Below are positions 9,973 through 18,634 of a DNA stretch of 64,000 nucleotides, piece by piece. The notes under the pieces were generated by a model, which saw only the letters and a list, made by a program, of their open reading frames with translations, did not search any database and was not told the DNA's origin. Every line of letters starts with the position of its first letter. Position 1 is the first letter of the stretch. Origin of the DNA: Corynebacterium silvaticum (GTDB lineage Bacteria; Actinomycetota; Actinomycetes; Mycobacteriales; Mycobacteriaceae); the NCBI RefSeq assembly GCF_004382825.2, contig NZ_SDQO02000002.1:496001-560000 (forward strand), given 5' to 3'. Position numbers and translations under genes: made by a program.

Positions 9973-10424
9973 GCCGGCTGCCGCACTATCCGCCAGCGAG
10001 CATCAGGAGGCGCTTGCATCAAGCCATCCTGGCGCTTTTTGCTGCCGCAACAATTGGTTGTGTCAGCATGGTGATAGGCCCTGCCCTAAACGACCGCGAG
10101 ATAGCAGAATCACCAGGCCGCACACTGGCTAAAGTTATTGACGTGGGCACATTCCGCTCCACAGTGGAATACCAAGATGAAGACGGCGTCTACCATTCCC
10201 CTCGTGGCGGCCTGCTGTACCCCACAGGGTTAGGCAAAGGACAACGCGTGTGGGTCACCTATGCCAAAAGCAACCCAGACCTGGTAAAAGTACAGGGCAG
10301 GGGATGGACACTCGCCCTCATACCGGCGTTGAGCACCTGGGTGGTGTCTCTCGCCATCGCGGTGGCCCTGTGGTGGGCTGTCACCCTGTGGTACAGAAAA
10401 CATGCGCATAGCGATAATCGCTGA
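9969..10424 (+). CDS. DUF3592-domain membrane protein
   Basis: 151 residues from GTG at 9969, overlapping the menD stop by four bases. An N-terminal membrane helix (about 19-38), an exported ~75-residue domain with [12 protein letters not shown] and [20 protein letters not shown], and a C-terminal helix (about 113-136) match the DUF3592 layout. It occupies the position of Rv0556 between menD and mgtA in mycobacteria as I recall it. Function unknown. Its 3' end overlaps mgtA by 23 bases. Confidence 0.75.
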   Translation: MSRLPHYPPASIRRRLHQAILALFAAATIGCVSMVIGPALNDREIAESPGRTLAKVIDVGTFRSTVEYQDEDGVYHSPRGGLLYPTGLGKGQRVWVTYAKSNPDLVKVQGRGWTLALIPALSTWVVSLAIAVALWWAVTLWYRKHAHSDNR

Positions 10425-11520
10425 ATCCTTTCTCCCCTCTATCAACGGGGTATCCAATTCAGTGCTGCGCGTCCTGGAACACGCTCAGAGATGCGGGCAC
10501 CAGGCCATGGTGATCGCGCCGGGTGCGCGGGATGGTGAAGAAGAAATACGTTCCTACTGCGGAGCGACCATTCACCGCGTGCCGACCGTGATGGTGCCAC
10601 TGATTAACTCCCTGCCCATTGGAGTCCCCGTAGGGATTCGGGAGCTGTTGCGAGCCTTTAGACCCGATGTTGTGCACCTTGCATCGCCCTATGCGTTGGC
10701 CGCTCGGGGCGCCTTTGTTGCCAGGGGACTAGGGATACCGTGTGTAGCTGTCTTCCAAACGGACATTGCGGGTTTTAGTCACAAATATCATTTGCGATGG
10801 TTGGAACGTACTAGTTGGGCCTGGACACGGGCTTTTCACAATGCAGCGACCCTCACTCTCGCCCCCTCTACATAGGCGGTGGCAGCCCTGGAACTGCATG
10901 GCATCGAGCGAGTCAAATCTTGGGGTCGGGGAGTGGATCTGGAGCTGTTTCACCCAGATCGCAGAGACCACGGACTCAGGCGTAGCTGGGGCGCGGGTGG
11001 TCGCATCGTTGTGGGGTATGTGGGCAGGCTGGCTGCGGAGAAAGGCGTGCATAGGCTCGTTGACCTAGCGTGCGACAACAATATCCAACTGGTCATCGTG
11101 GGTGATGGCCCAGAGCGGAAAACCTTAGAATCGCGGCTCCCGGACGCGATTTTTACCGGAGCACTCACAGGCCTTGACCTGGCGCGGGCCTACGCTAGCT
11201 TTGACGTGTTTGTGCACCCTGGTGAGTTTGAGACCTTTTGCCAGACAATCCAGGAGGCCAAGGCGTCCGGGGTTCCGGTGGTTTCCGTAGCGGAGGGCGG
11301 GCCGCGAGACCTGGTACATAGTGGGTCGGGCGTACTGTTACCGCTTATCGACGACTCACTGGCAGGTTTGTCACGCTCCGTCCATGACGTCTTTTTGGCC
11401 CGCGAAGATTTGAGCAAAACCGCACGCCAGAGCGTGGAAGATAAGTCATGGGCTCGAATTTGTGACCAACTCTTCCGCTATTACCAAGAAGCGATGATTA
11501 CACTGGACAACCGTGGCTAA
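10402..11520 (+). pseudogene. mgtA: GDP-mannose-dependent alpha-mannosyltransferase MgtA, interrupted by in-frame TAG
   Basis: A single reading frame of 372 codons holds a GT4 (GT-B fold) glycosyltransferase, broken only by TAG at 10873-10875. The N-terminal half starts [20 protein letters not shown] and ends LAPST. After the stop, VAALELHGIERVKSWGRGVD continues the family pattern, with the donor-binding segment FVHPGEFETFCQTIQEAKAS near the C-terminus. Position between the DUF3592 gene and menG matches mgtA (Rv0557/NCgl0452), whose enzyme mannosylates glucuronosyl-diacylglycerol for a lipomannan-like glycolipid. A tryptophan at the stop (TGG to TAG) would be a one-base change. A GTG at 10879 could start a C-terminal fragment. 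The menG start overlaps its end. Confidence 0.85.
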
Positions 11521-12211
11521 GGCATCTTTGGAAAAGAACCCCTTCGACGTGGCAAAAATGTTCGACGGTGTGGGTAAAAACTACGACATCACGAACACCG
11601 TGCTGAGCTTTGGGCAAGACCGTAAGTGGCGCGAGAAGACCCGCGAACGGTTGAACCTTAAACCCGGCGAACGGGTTCTGGATCTAGCCGCCGGTACCGC
11701 AGTATCTACGGTGGAGCTAGGGAAATCCGGGGCATGGGTTGTGGCCTGTGATTTTTCGCAGGGAATGCTCGCAGCAGGCAAAGACCGAGACGTCCCCAAA
11801 GTGGTGGGCGACGGGATGCAGCTGCCTTTTGCCGATAACTCCTTTGACGCGGTCACCATCTCTTATGGCCTGCGCAACGTCCATGATTACCAGGCGGCAC
11901 TTCGAGAGATGGCACGGGTGACCAAACCCGGTGGCCGGCTCACCATTGCGGAGTTCTCCACCCCCAACGTTCCTGGCTTTAAGCCAATCTACAAAGAGTA
12001 TCTGACCAGGTTGTTGCCACTGATAGCCAAAGCCGTGGGCACAAACCCAGAGGCTTATGAATACCTTGCTGAGTCCATCCGTGCATGGCCAGAAAGAGAA
12101 GAGCTGGCTCGCGCTATCAACAACAATGGCTGGTCTGATGCCGGTTGGCAGAATCTTTCCCTCGGGATCGTTGCGTTGCACTCGGCAGTAAAACCTGGGG
12201 GCAACGGCTAG
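11513..12211 (+). CDS. menG: Demethylmenaquinone methyltransferase
   Basis: 232 residues from GTG at 11513, overlapping the mgtA stop. UbiE/MenG-family SAM methyltransferase, last step of menaquinone synthesis. Motif I is VLDLAAGTA (55-63), post-motif DFSQGML follows, and the family signatures [17 protein letters not shown] near the N-terminus and [19 protein letters not shown] are clear. Because translation appears coupled to mgtA, the amber codon in mgtA could reduce menG expression by polarity unless an internal promoter exists. Confidence 0.95.
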   Translation: MAKASLEKNPFDVAKMFDGVGKNYDITNTVLSFGQDRKWREKTRERLNLKPGERVLDLAAGTAVSTVELGKSGAWVVACDFSQGMLAAGKDRDVPKVVGDGMQLPFADNSFDAVTISYGLRNVHDYQAALREMARVTKPGGRLTIAEFSTPNVPGFKPIYKEYLTRLLPLIAKAVGTNPEAYEYLAESIRAWPEREELARAINNNGWSDAGWQNLSLGIVALHSAVKPGGNG

Positions 12212-12215
12212 GAAC

Positions 12216-12263
12216 AAAAATCAGAGGCCTCCTTGCGGCGTTATGCCGGAGCAAGGAAGCCTT
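12216..12263. terminator. Terminator hairpin between convergent menG and lactate/malate dehydrogenase gene
   Basis: AGGCCTCCTTGC (12225-12236) pairs with GCAAGGAAGCCT (12251-12262) with one wobble. An inner GGC/GCC pairs in the loop. On the minus strand the stem is followed by TGATTTTTG, so it serves the minus-strand gene best. Confidence 0.75.
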
Positions 12264-12286
12264 CAATGCGTAGCTAGGTTATCCGG

Positions 12287-13249
12287 TTATGGGCTGGCGC
12301 GTTGTACCGTCTCACGGATGAACTCGGCAGACTTGTGTATTTGCTCCAACTCCCAATCGTTGAGGGTCGGAGGCATCTTGCGGAGGGCGCCGGTATTGCC
12401 GATGAGAGTAGGCACGGACATGGAAACGTCGTGGAGCCCATATTCACCATTGAGCGGGGTGCAGATGGGGTGTACGGCATGCTCATTAAGCAACACGCAC
12501 TTAGCCAACTCGTTAGCTGATCGAGCCACACCAGCATTGGTCCAGCCCTTGGCCAAGAGAACGTCGTAGGCCGCCTTAATCACCCGCTCTTGGATCTCCG
12601 GTGCGGTGGGAAGGGGACTGCCACGCCAGGCAGAAAGCTCATCCCAGCTGAGGCCTTGAACGTTGACCCGCGAGAGAATAGGCACCGACGTAGAGCCATG
12701 CTCGCCCATCATGTAACCAGTGACCGATTTGGGATCAATGCCAAGCTCAGTGCCTATGATCCAACGCATCCGCGCGGAATCTAGCATGGTGCCAGTTCCA
12801 AAGATTTTTTCGGTGGGATAATCAAATTCCGTGGCCGCGATATGCAGCATAGCGTCGAGTGGGTTGGTGATAAAGATGACCACTGCGCCCTTGGTATGCG
12901 CTGCGATATTTCCCATAACATCGCGAACCACCGCGCCACTCATCTCTGCAAGCTCGGCTCGGTTCGGCATTCGCTCGGGATCATCGGGATCCGGCAAGAT
13001 AGAGCCGCCCGCGGCGACGATAATCACGTCCGCGTCGGCACAATCGGAATAGTCGCCTGGGTGGCAGTATGTGTATGAGGTTCCCGGGACACCTGTGGAT
13101 TGGGCTTGATCTATGGCCTCACCCTTGGATACGCCCAGCTTGATGTCAATCGTGGCTATCTCCGAGTAGAGGCCTGAATCCATTGCGTAGCTAAGAACGT
13201 AGGAGCCAACGTGGCCTACGCCAACAACAACTAATTTCGAGGTATGCAT
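12287..13249 (-). CDS. Lactate/malate dehydrogenase-superfamily L-2-hydroxyacid dehydrogenase
   Basis: 320 residues, ATG at 13249 with GAGAAAG upstream. The nucleotide fold is marked by VVVGVGHVGS (7-16), catalytic residues by NPLD (129-132), R160 in MLDSARMR and GEHG with H184. The substrate loop is unusual: AAGGSILPDPDDPERMPNRA is longer than in classical LDH or MDH and lacks the plain Q/R that sets lactate or malate specificity. This favours an L-2-hydroxyacid (HicDH-like) enzyme, but the substrate cannot be fixed from sequence. It sits between two menaquinone-related transcription units. Confidence 0.85.
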   Translation of the reverse strand: MHTSKLVVVGVGHVGSYVLSYAMDSGLYSEIATIDIKLGVSKGEAIDQAQSTGVPGTSYTYCHPGDYSDCADADVIIVAAGGSILPDPDDPERMPNRAELAEMSGAVVRDVMGNIAAHTKGAVVIFITNPLDAMLHIAATEFDYPTEKIFGTGTMLDSARMRWIIGTELGIDPKSVTGYMMGEHGSTSVPILSRVNVQGLSWDELSAWRGSPLPTAPEIQERVIKAAYDVLLAKGWTNAGVARSANELAKCVLLNEHAVHPICTPLNGEYGLHDVSMSVPTLIGNTGALRKMPPTLNDWELEQIHKSAEFIRETVQRASP

Positions 13250-13344
13250 ACTTTCTCAGTCTAGAAGGCCTCAGGGCGGAGCTCCACCAGAAAAAGCATG
13301 GTTAACGCCACATTGCAGTAAAGCTACGCGTGTGCAGAGTTGCC

Positions 13345-14625
13345 TTATGACCACAACGGGCTATCACGACGCCACCGGCTGACGCCCGCGCCCGTGCCAC
13401 GCCAGAGACGCGCAACAAGATCACGGTCGGAGTCCGAGACAAGGTTGCCCATGAGCCGTGCAGCCGCTGGCATGATGACGTTTCCCAGCGGTCTGCGTAG
13501 AGCGAGCGGACCTGCCATGGGCAAGAACTGCGGATAGGTGAGCAACCGTGCGGCAGTGCGAGCGAGCATGAACGCCTCACCGTAGGTGGAACGCAAGAGT
13601 TCTGGCCAGGCCTGAGATAGATCTTTATCGGTGCCCACCAGGCTGACTGCCAGCGCTGCGGTTTCCATGCCGTAGTCGATGCCTTCACCGTTGAGGGGGT
13701 TCACACAGGCTGCGGCGTCGCCAATGAGCATCCAGTTAGGACCCGCGACGTTGCTTACCGCGCCTCCCATAGGCAATAACGCGGAAGCGACGCGTTGTGG
13801 CGTTCCAAAACCCCATTCCGCGCTGTGCTGCTCAGCGTAGTTTCGGAGAAGTTTTTTTGTGTTCACCTTTGCTGGGCGAGTGTCCGTGGACAAGGCGCCG
13901 CAGCCGACGTTTGCGGTGCCGTTGCCTAACGGAAATATCCATCCGTATCCGGGCTGCGTGGTACCTGTATCGTCGCGAAGCTCTAGGTGCGAGTGTATCC
14001 ATGGGTCATCTGCTCGGGGAGTCTCGCAATAAGACCGCGCTGCAATCCCGTACACCTCGCCGCGGTGCCACTGCCGGCCCAGCAGTTTTCCAAAAGTGGA
14101 ACGCACACCATCCGCGACAATGACAAAAGTGGGGGCAATGACTCGGCCATCGTCCACAGTGACAGTGCGGATGCGGCCAGCCTTGGGGAACTCACTCGGT
14201 GGTTGCGAGCTATGAGGGTCTGCGTCCACGGAGATCGCCGTGACCCCCTGCCATACCAGGACATTATTGTGCTGTTGAGCTGTATTTAAGAGCAGCTCGT
14301 CAAACTCTGTACGCGGCATGGCAGAGCCGATCGTTCCAAAGGAAGACGTGGGCCATGGCGCAGTGACCGAACCCCCAAAACCGTGCAGTTTTAGGCCTTG
14401 AGAGGAATAGCGAGAGGTGACATCAATCCCAATTTTTTCTAATTGGTGCACCGCGCGGGGCGTGAGACCATCGCCGCAGGTTTTGTCGCGGGGGAAGGTG
14501 GCGGCGTCGATAAGCAAAACCGTTAAGCCGCGCTGGGCGGCATTAATAGCTGCCGTGGAACCGGCAGGGCCAGCACCCACCACGAGCACATCTACAGAAA
14601 AAACGGAATCATTCACGCGCACCAT
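13345..14625 (-). CDS. menJ: Geranylgeranyl reductase-family FAD enzyme, probable menaquinone side-chain reductase
   Basis: 426 residues from ATG at 14625. FAD-binding GAGPAGS near the N-terminus, the family motif FPRDKTCGDGLTPRAV, ADGVRSTFGKLLGR, and the second FAD motif LIGDAAACVNPLNGEGIDYG identify the geranylgeranyl-reductase family. In M. tuberculosis MenJ (Rv0561c) saturates one isoprene unit of menaquinone, and it is divergent from the prenyl synthase grcC1 (Rv0562). The same divergent pair is present here, which supports the MenJ call. Confidence 0.85.
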   Translation of the reverse strand: MVRVNDSVFSVDVLVVGAGPAGSTAAINAAQRGLTVLLIDAATFPRDKTCGDGLTPRAVHQLEKIGIDVTSRYSSQGLKLHGFGGSVTAPWPTSSFGTIGSAMPRTEFDELLLNTAQQHNNVLVWQGVTAISVDADPHSSQPPSEFPKAGRIRTVTVDDGRVIAPTFVIVADGVRSTFGKLLGRQWHRGEVYGIAARSYCETPRADDPWIHSHLELRDDTGTTQPGYGWIFPLGNGTANVGCGALSTDTRPAKVNTKKLLRNYAEQHSAEWGFGTPQRVASALLPMGGAVSNVAGPNWMLIGDAAACVNPLNGEGIDYGMETAALAVSLVGTDKDLSQAWPELLRSTYGEAFMLARTAARLLTYPQFLPMAGPLALRRPLGNVIMPAAARLMGNLVSDSDRDLVARLWRGTGAGVSRWRRDSPLWS

Positions 14626-14776
14626 TGTGACAGCTATGGGCCTTCCTTCACACCCCGGGGTGTGTAAGCATGACAGTTTCGACTACGGTTAGGGGGTTAG
14701 TTGTAGAACGTTAAGTGCAGTTAGTTCATCCTAATGCGGGTGGCTGCTGCCATGACCTTGTAAAGGCAGTTTTGGA

Positions 14777-15796
14777 ATGAGCAACGGTGCCGAAGGATTA
14801 AGCACGTCCACCGGTACGCGAGTTGACCTCGGTAACCCCGCCCTCAACGAGGATATTTCCGTCGGCATGACTCGTGTCGAGGAACTACTTCAAAAGGAGC
14901 TCTCCGTCGGCGAGGACTTCATTGTGGAGAAGGTCAAGCACCTCGCGAAAGCCGGCGGAAAACGTTTCCGGCCCATGTTTGCCCTTTTGGCATCCCAGTA
15001 CGGGGATCGACCCGTATCTGAGGACGTGATCAAAGCTGCCGTAGTCGTTGAAATGACTCACCTGGCCACCCTCTACCACGATGATGTGATGGATGAAGCC
15101 GCTAAACGACGCGGCGTAGAAAGCGCCAACGCGCGCTGGAACAACTCCGTGGCCATCCTGGCCGGCGATATTTTGCTGGCCCATGTCTCGCGACTCATGG
15201 CTGATTTGGGCACTGACACAGTACGCCATTTCTCCGAAACCTTCGGCGACCTGGTCACTGGTCAGATGCGGGAAACCATTGGGGTTGGGGACGGCGACCC
15301 AATCGAGCACTATATGGCTGTGATTCGTGAAAAGACGGGGGTGCTGATAGCGTCCGCCGGATATCTTGGAGCGCTGCACTCGGGAGCATCTCCCGCTCAT
15401 ATCGAGGCACTGCGGGCATACGGTGCCGCAATCGGCATGGTCTTCCAGATTGTTGATGACATCATCGACATTTTCTCGGATTCTGAAGACTCAGGAAAGA
15501 CTCCGGGGACAGATCTACGAGAAGGCGTGTTCACCCTTCCCGTTCTGTACGCACTACGCGAGCAAACGCCAGTAGGTGAAGAGCTTCGTGCAACGCTGAC
15601 GGGCCCAGTGACTGATGACGTGACCGTCGCAAGGGTTCTTGATCTGCTCGCTCAATCCACGGGTCGAGAGCAGGCACTCGCTGATGTTCATAGCTACCTC
15701 AGCGAATCAGAGAGTCAACTGGAACTTCTGCCTCAGAATGCAACAACAGATGCGCTGCGCAATCTGGCTCGCTTTACCGTTCAGCGCGTTGGCTAA
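14777..15796 (+). CDS. hepT: Long-chain polyprenyl diphosphate synthase (menaquinone side chain)
   Basis: 339 residues, ATG at 14777. Trans-prenyltransferase with first Asp-rich motif HDDVMDEA (D102, D103, D106) and second motif DDIIDIF (D227, D228, D231), plus GGKRFRP for IPP binding. The residues before the first Asp motif (THLATLY) are small or medium, consistent with a long product (C35-C45). Exact chain length cannot be read. Divergent from menJ; equivalent to mycobacterial grcC1. Confidence 0.9.
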   Translation: MSNGAEGLSTSTGTRVDLGNPALNEDISVGMTRVEELLQKELSVGEDFIVEKVKHLAKAGGKRFRPMFALLASQYGDRPVSEDVIKAAVVVEMTHLATLYHDDVMDEAAKRRGVESANARWNNSVAILAGDILLAHVSRLMADLGTDTVRHFSETFGDLVTGQMRETIGVGDGDPIEHYMAVIREKTGVLIASAGYLGALHSGASPAHIEALRAYGAAIGMVFQIVDDIIDIFSDSEDSGKTPGTDLREGVFTLPVLYALREQTPVGEELRATLTGPVTDDVTVARVLDLLAQSTGREQALADVHSYLSESESQLELLPQNATTDALRNLARFTVQRVG

Positions 15797-15874
15797 AAGC
15801 AGGTCAGGGCACCGATTTGCCTTTGCCTACTAGATTCGTAGTACAGTATGTAGCGCACCGCGAACGTGGAGCAC

Positions 15875-15959
15875 GCCAGGTTGCCCGAGCGGCCAAAGGG
15901 AGCGGACTGTAAATCCGTCGGCATTGCCTACAGAAGTTCGAATCTTCTACCTGGCACCA
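15875..15959 (+). tRNA. tRNA-Tyr (GTA)
   Basis: Acceptor GCCAGGT pairs with ACCTGGC, followed by discriminator A and an encoded CCA. Anticodon GTA at 15909-15911 sits in loop CTGTAAA. A long variable arm gives about 85 bases, as expected for a class II bacterial tRNA-Tyr. The T-arm contains GTTCGAATC. Confidence 0.95.
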
Positions 15960-15962
15960 ACT

Positions 15963-15993
15963 AAGCCTCAGCAGTAAAATGCTGGGGCTTTTT
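15963..15993 (+). terminator. Rho-independent terminator after tRNA-Tyr
   Basis: AAGCCTCAGCA (15963-15973) pairs with TGCTGGGGCTT (15980-15990), one G-U pair, followed by TTT. Confidence 0.75.
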
Positions 15994-16033
15994 GGCGTCT
16001 TCGGGGTGGTGTTGGGTGTGGGGGTGTTGGACG

Positions 16034-16115
16034 ATTGTCGTTTTTGAGAACGCTGAGAAAGGTGAACTGGGCTTTTGTGGGGAGTGGAAGGGCTAGCGTT
16101 CTCGAAAACGACAAT
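16034..16115. repeat. Dispersed inverted-repeat element, copy 1
   Basis: Two 21-base arms (16034-16054 and 16095-16115) around a 40-base spacer; the core GTCGTTTTTGAGAACGC is mirrored with a single mismatch that would be a G-U pair in RNA. A second copy with the same arm sequence, orientation and 40-base spacer length lies at 56979-57059. It fills much of the 378-base gap between tRNA-Tyr and tRNA-Thr; the rest of the gap shows no convincing gene. No terminal direct repeats or transposase were seen. Confidence 0.85.
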
Positions 16116-16337
16116 GGGGCGCGGAATCGTCTGGAAGGCTAGAGGGTCTAGAGGATTTGGGGCAGGGGAGTCGCTGGAGTTCTTCAAAAGGCATCTATAA
16201 AGCGTTTCTAGTGGTGAGTTTCAGGCCTCTAAAAGTGCTATGAACTGGTGATTTGTATTAATTGCTCTACTCGGGTTAATCTTTGTGAGGCTTCAACGGA
16301 GCGGCCCAGAGGATTCTGGTTCACAACAAGAGGCTGT

Positions 16338-16410
16338 GCCCCCTTAGCTCAGTCGGCAGAGCGTTTCCATGGTAAGGAAAAGGTCGACAGTTCGATTCTG
16401 TCAGGGGGCT
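16338..16410 (+). tRNA. tRNA-Thr (GGT)
   Basis: Acceptor GCCCCCT pairs with AGGGGGC, anticodon stem TTTCC/GGAAA encloses loop ATGGTAA with anticodon GGT (16371-16373), and the T-loop is GTTCGATTC. CCA is not encoded. Confidence 0.94.
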
Positions 16411-16448
16411 CTGTTCTTTTATCTGGCATTGTTCAGATGAGGGAGTGG

Positions 16449-16520
16449 GGCGGTGTAGCTCAGTGGTAGAGCAAGCGACTCATAATCGCTGTGTCGCGAG
16501 TTCAATTCTCGCCATCGCTA
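16449..16520 (+). tRNA. tRNA-Met (CAT), elongator type
   Basis: Acceptor GGCGGTG pairs with CATCGCT using two G-U pairs. Anticodon stem AGCGA/TCGCT holds loop CTCATAA with anticodon CAT. The anticodon stem lacks the three G-C pairs of initiator tRNA, so it is the elongator. Confidence 0.92.
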
Positions 16521-16647
16521 CTAGGGAATATGCCAAATGGCTATGCACTGGGATGCTTTCCGGTGCTTTTTCCATAGGAATTCCCTTTTGTTGGGCGGTC
16601 TAGTAAGGTTGCCCGTGTTGCTTTCGAGTGATCGGAAACAACGGCCT

Positions 16648-16720
<73 letters not shown>

Positions 16721-16726
16721 CAAAAG

Positions 16727-16759
16727 AAACCGGCAGATGTTCAACATCTGCCGGTTTTT
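16727..16759 (+). terminator. Rho-independent terminator after tRNA-Trp
   Basis: AAACCGGCAGATGT pairs perfectly with ACATCTGCCGGTTT around TCAA and continues into TTTG. Confidence 0.9.
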
Positions 16760-16823
16760 GCTATTGAGGTGTGCGTTTGTCTCGGCTTTGATACTTGGCT
16801 TTGACAAATGCTGTTGGGATTAA

Positions 16824-16852
16824 TTCCTAGCCTTAAGGAATTCTGATATAGT
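16824..16852 (+). promoter_or_regulatory. Probable promoter of secE-nusG
   Basis: An extended -10, TGATATAGT (hexamer TATAGT at 16847-16852), lies 17 bases after TTCCTA. A consensus TTGACA is at 16801-16806 but has no matching -10 at standard spacing. The rest of the ~300 bases between the terminator and secE shows no gene. Confidence 0.45.
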
Positions 16853-17061
16853 CGTCACGATAACTGGGGACGGGTAGTATGCCTATCCTCAAAACAGGGT
16901 TCTTTTAGCCGTGCTTGTGCTGCGCGCATGTGGTCTCGTTGCTACGTCGTTTAGCTTTGTGGGCGCGTGCCAAGGTACGGTAACGGTAAAGAGATGCCCG
17001 GGAAGCGGCGATGAGTAATTGCGTCGTAGAATCGGCATCGTAGACAACAACGAGGAGAGCT

Positions 17062-17388
17062 GTGACTGAACAACAGCCTGAGAAGGTGGGCGCTACATCG
17101 CGTCCTACCGGTAAACGCCAGCTCGCTGGTGTGAACGCCACCTCCACTTCTTCTTATGAGGCCAAGAAGGTCGCACCTGCGGGAGACAACGAGGGCAAGA
17201 AGAACAACAAGGTTGTTGCTTTTGTGCCTGAAGTGGCCTCGGAGATGAAGAAGGTCATTTGGCCTACTGCTAAGCAGATGGTCAACTACACGCTTATCGT
17301 CTTTGCATTCCTTATTCTCATGACTGCACTTGTGGCAGGCGTAGATTTTGTTGCGGGGCTGGGAGTTGAGAAGGTCCTTACTCGCTAG
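17062..17388 (+). CDS. secE: Preprotein translocase subunit SecE
   Basis: 108 residues from GTG at 17062 with GAGGAGA just upstream. A hydrophilic N-terminal extension of about 50 residues, typical of actinobacteria, precedes the conserved amphipathic segment FVPEVASEMKKVIWPTAKQM and one transmembrane helix (about 73-95). SecE clamps SecY in the Sec channel. Upstream of nusG, as is near universal. Confidence 0.96.
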   Translation: MTEQQPEKVGATSRPTGKRQLAGVNATSTSSYEAKKVAPAGDNEGKKNNKVVAFVPEVASEMKKVIWPTAKQMVNYTLIVFAFLILMTALVAGVDFVAGLGVEKVLTR

Positions 17389-17506
17389 GTAGGATGAGCG
17401 TAAAGCTACAAACATCCCGTCAGATCCTTTGGATCGGCGGGATAATTTATTGCACGTCTCGGGGTACCATGAATTCCGAACGTCAACACTTCAGGAGAAA
17501 AGACAC

Positions 17507-18337
17507 ATGAGCGACGAGAACAATAGCGGTTCATTTGCCGAGGCTTTTGACGACGCCGTAGAGGCGACCATCGCCGCGGAGACGGAAGCTGCAGAGGCTG
17601 CACCCGAGTTGGACGAGGCAGTTGAGCAACCTGTCCAGGAAGTAGATGCAGAAGCTGCGCTTGCAGGTGCTGTTGAGGATGGCGATGCCGAGTACAAGGC
17701 ACGCCTGCGCAAGTACACGCGTGAGCTGAAGAAGCTGCCAGGTTCGTGGTACATCATTCAGTGCTATTCCGGCTACGAGAACAAAGTGAAGACCAACCTG
17801 GATATGCGCGCGCAGACCCTTGAAGTTGAGGATTCTATCTTTGACGTTGTGGTCCCGATCGAACAGGCTGTTGAGCTTCGCGACGGCAAACGCAAGCTGG
17901 TGAAGCGCAAGCTCCTTCCCGGCTACGTCCTTGTGCGCATGGACATTAATGACCGCTCCTGGTCTGTTGTTCGCGACACCCCTGGCGTGACCAGCTTTGT
18001 GGGCAACGAGGGCAACGCAACTCCGGTGAAGCACCGTGATGTGGCCAAGTTCCTCATACCTCAGGAGTCTGTGGCTGGCGACGGCGGCGAGAGCAACGCT
18101 GTGAACGCTGAGGGTGAGAAGGTTGTGGCCATGCCTGGCGCATCCACCAAGCCTAAGGTTGAGGTTGACTTCCAGGTTGGCGAGGCTGTCACGATTCTCT
18201 CCGGCGCGCTGGCTTCTGTTTCTGCAACGATCTCTGCTATCGATACTGAGAACAATAAGTTGCAGGCACTGGTTTCTATCTTTGGTCGTGAGACCCCGGT
18301 CGAACTCAACTTTGACCAGGTGGAAAAAGTTAGCTAA
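17507..18337 (+). CDS. nusG: Transcription termination/antitermination factor NusG
   Basis: 276 residues from ATG at 17507, preceded by AGGAGA. An acidic, alanine-rich N-terminal extension (about residues 1-80) precedes the NGN domain (WYIIQCYSGYENKVKTNLD, then KRKLLPGYVLVRMD) and the C-terminal KOW domain (VDFQVGEAVTILSGALASVS). The N-terminal extension is actinobacterial. It binds the RNA polymerase clamp and couples to Rho or the ribosome. Confidence 0.96.
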   Translation: MSDENNSGSFAEAFDDAVEATIAAETEAAEAAPELDEAVEQPVQEVDAEAALAGAVEDGDAEYKARLRKYTRELKKLPGSWYIIQCYSGYENKVKTNLDMRAQTLEVEDSIFDVVVPIEQAVELRDGKRKLVKRKLLPGYVLVRMDINDRSWSVVRDTPGVTSFVGNEGNATPVKHRDVAKFLIPQESVAGDGGESNAVNAEGEKVVAMPGASTKPKVEVDFQVGEAVTILSGALASVSATISAIDTENNKLQALVSIFGRETPVELNFDQVEKVS

Positions 18338-18343
18338 TGAGGT

Positions 18344-18371
18344 CGGCTCTTGTCGGATATGACAAGAGCTG
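18344..18371 (+). terminator. Hairpin after nusG
   Basis: GCTCTTGTC (18346-18354) pairs with GACAAGAGC (18361-18369) around GGATAT. There is no T-run after it, so it may be a weak terminator or an RNA-processing hairpin before rplK. Confidence 0.5.
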
Positions 18372-18430
18372 GCACCCCGCATGTGGTGCTCGACCTTTTC
18401 TCCCGTTTCCCCGCTATCTGCCATGGTGTT

Positions 18431-18459
18431 TTGGCAGGTGGCGGGGTTTGCTGTAGCAT
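18431..18459 (+). promoter_or_regulatory. Probable promoter of rplK-rplA
   Basis: TTGGCA and TAGCAT are separated by exactly 17 bases, about 170 bases upstream of rplK. The transcribed leader has no reading frame I can support. It would be where L1 or other leader control acts, but no L1 site was identified. Confidence 0.5.
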
Positions 18460-18634
18460 GGTAAAAAGCGTGTTTTTTGCGCAAAGAAACGTACATTCCC
18501 GGTGGCCGGGTTACGGGCTGAGCAGCAACGCTAGTGTTGCAGCGCAGACTCGGGGCTCGGCATCCGGACGGTGGTAGTGGTTCCTATAACCATCGAATCG
18601 CCACTACTACTGTTAACAAGGAAGCAGGTAAACG

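Noticed and set aside
16248..16469. 73-codon plus-strand frame across the tRNA genes
   Set aside because: It covers tRNA-Thr and part of tRNA-Met, so it is not coding.
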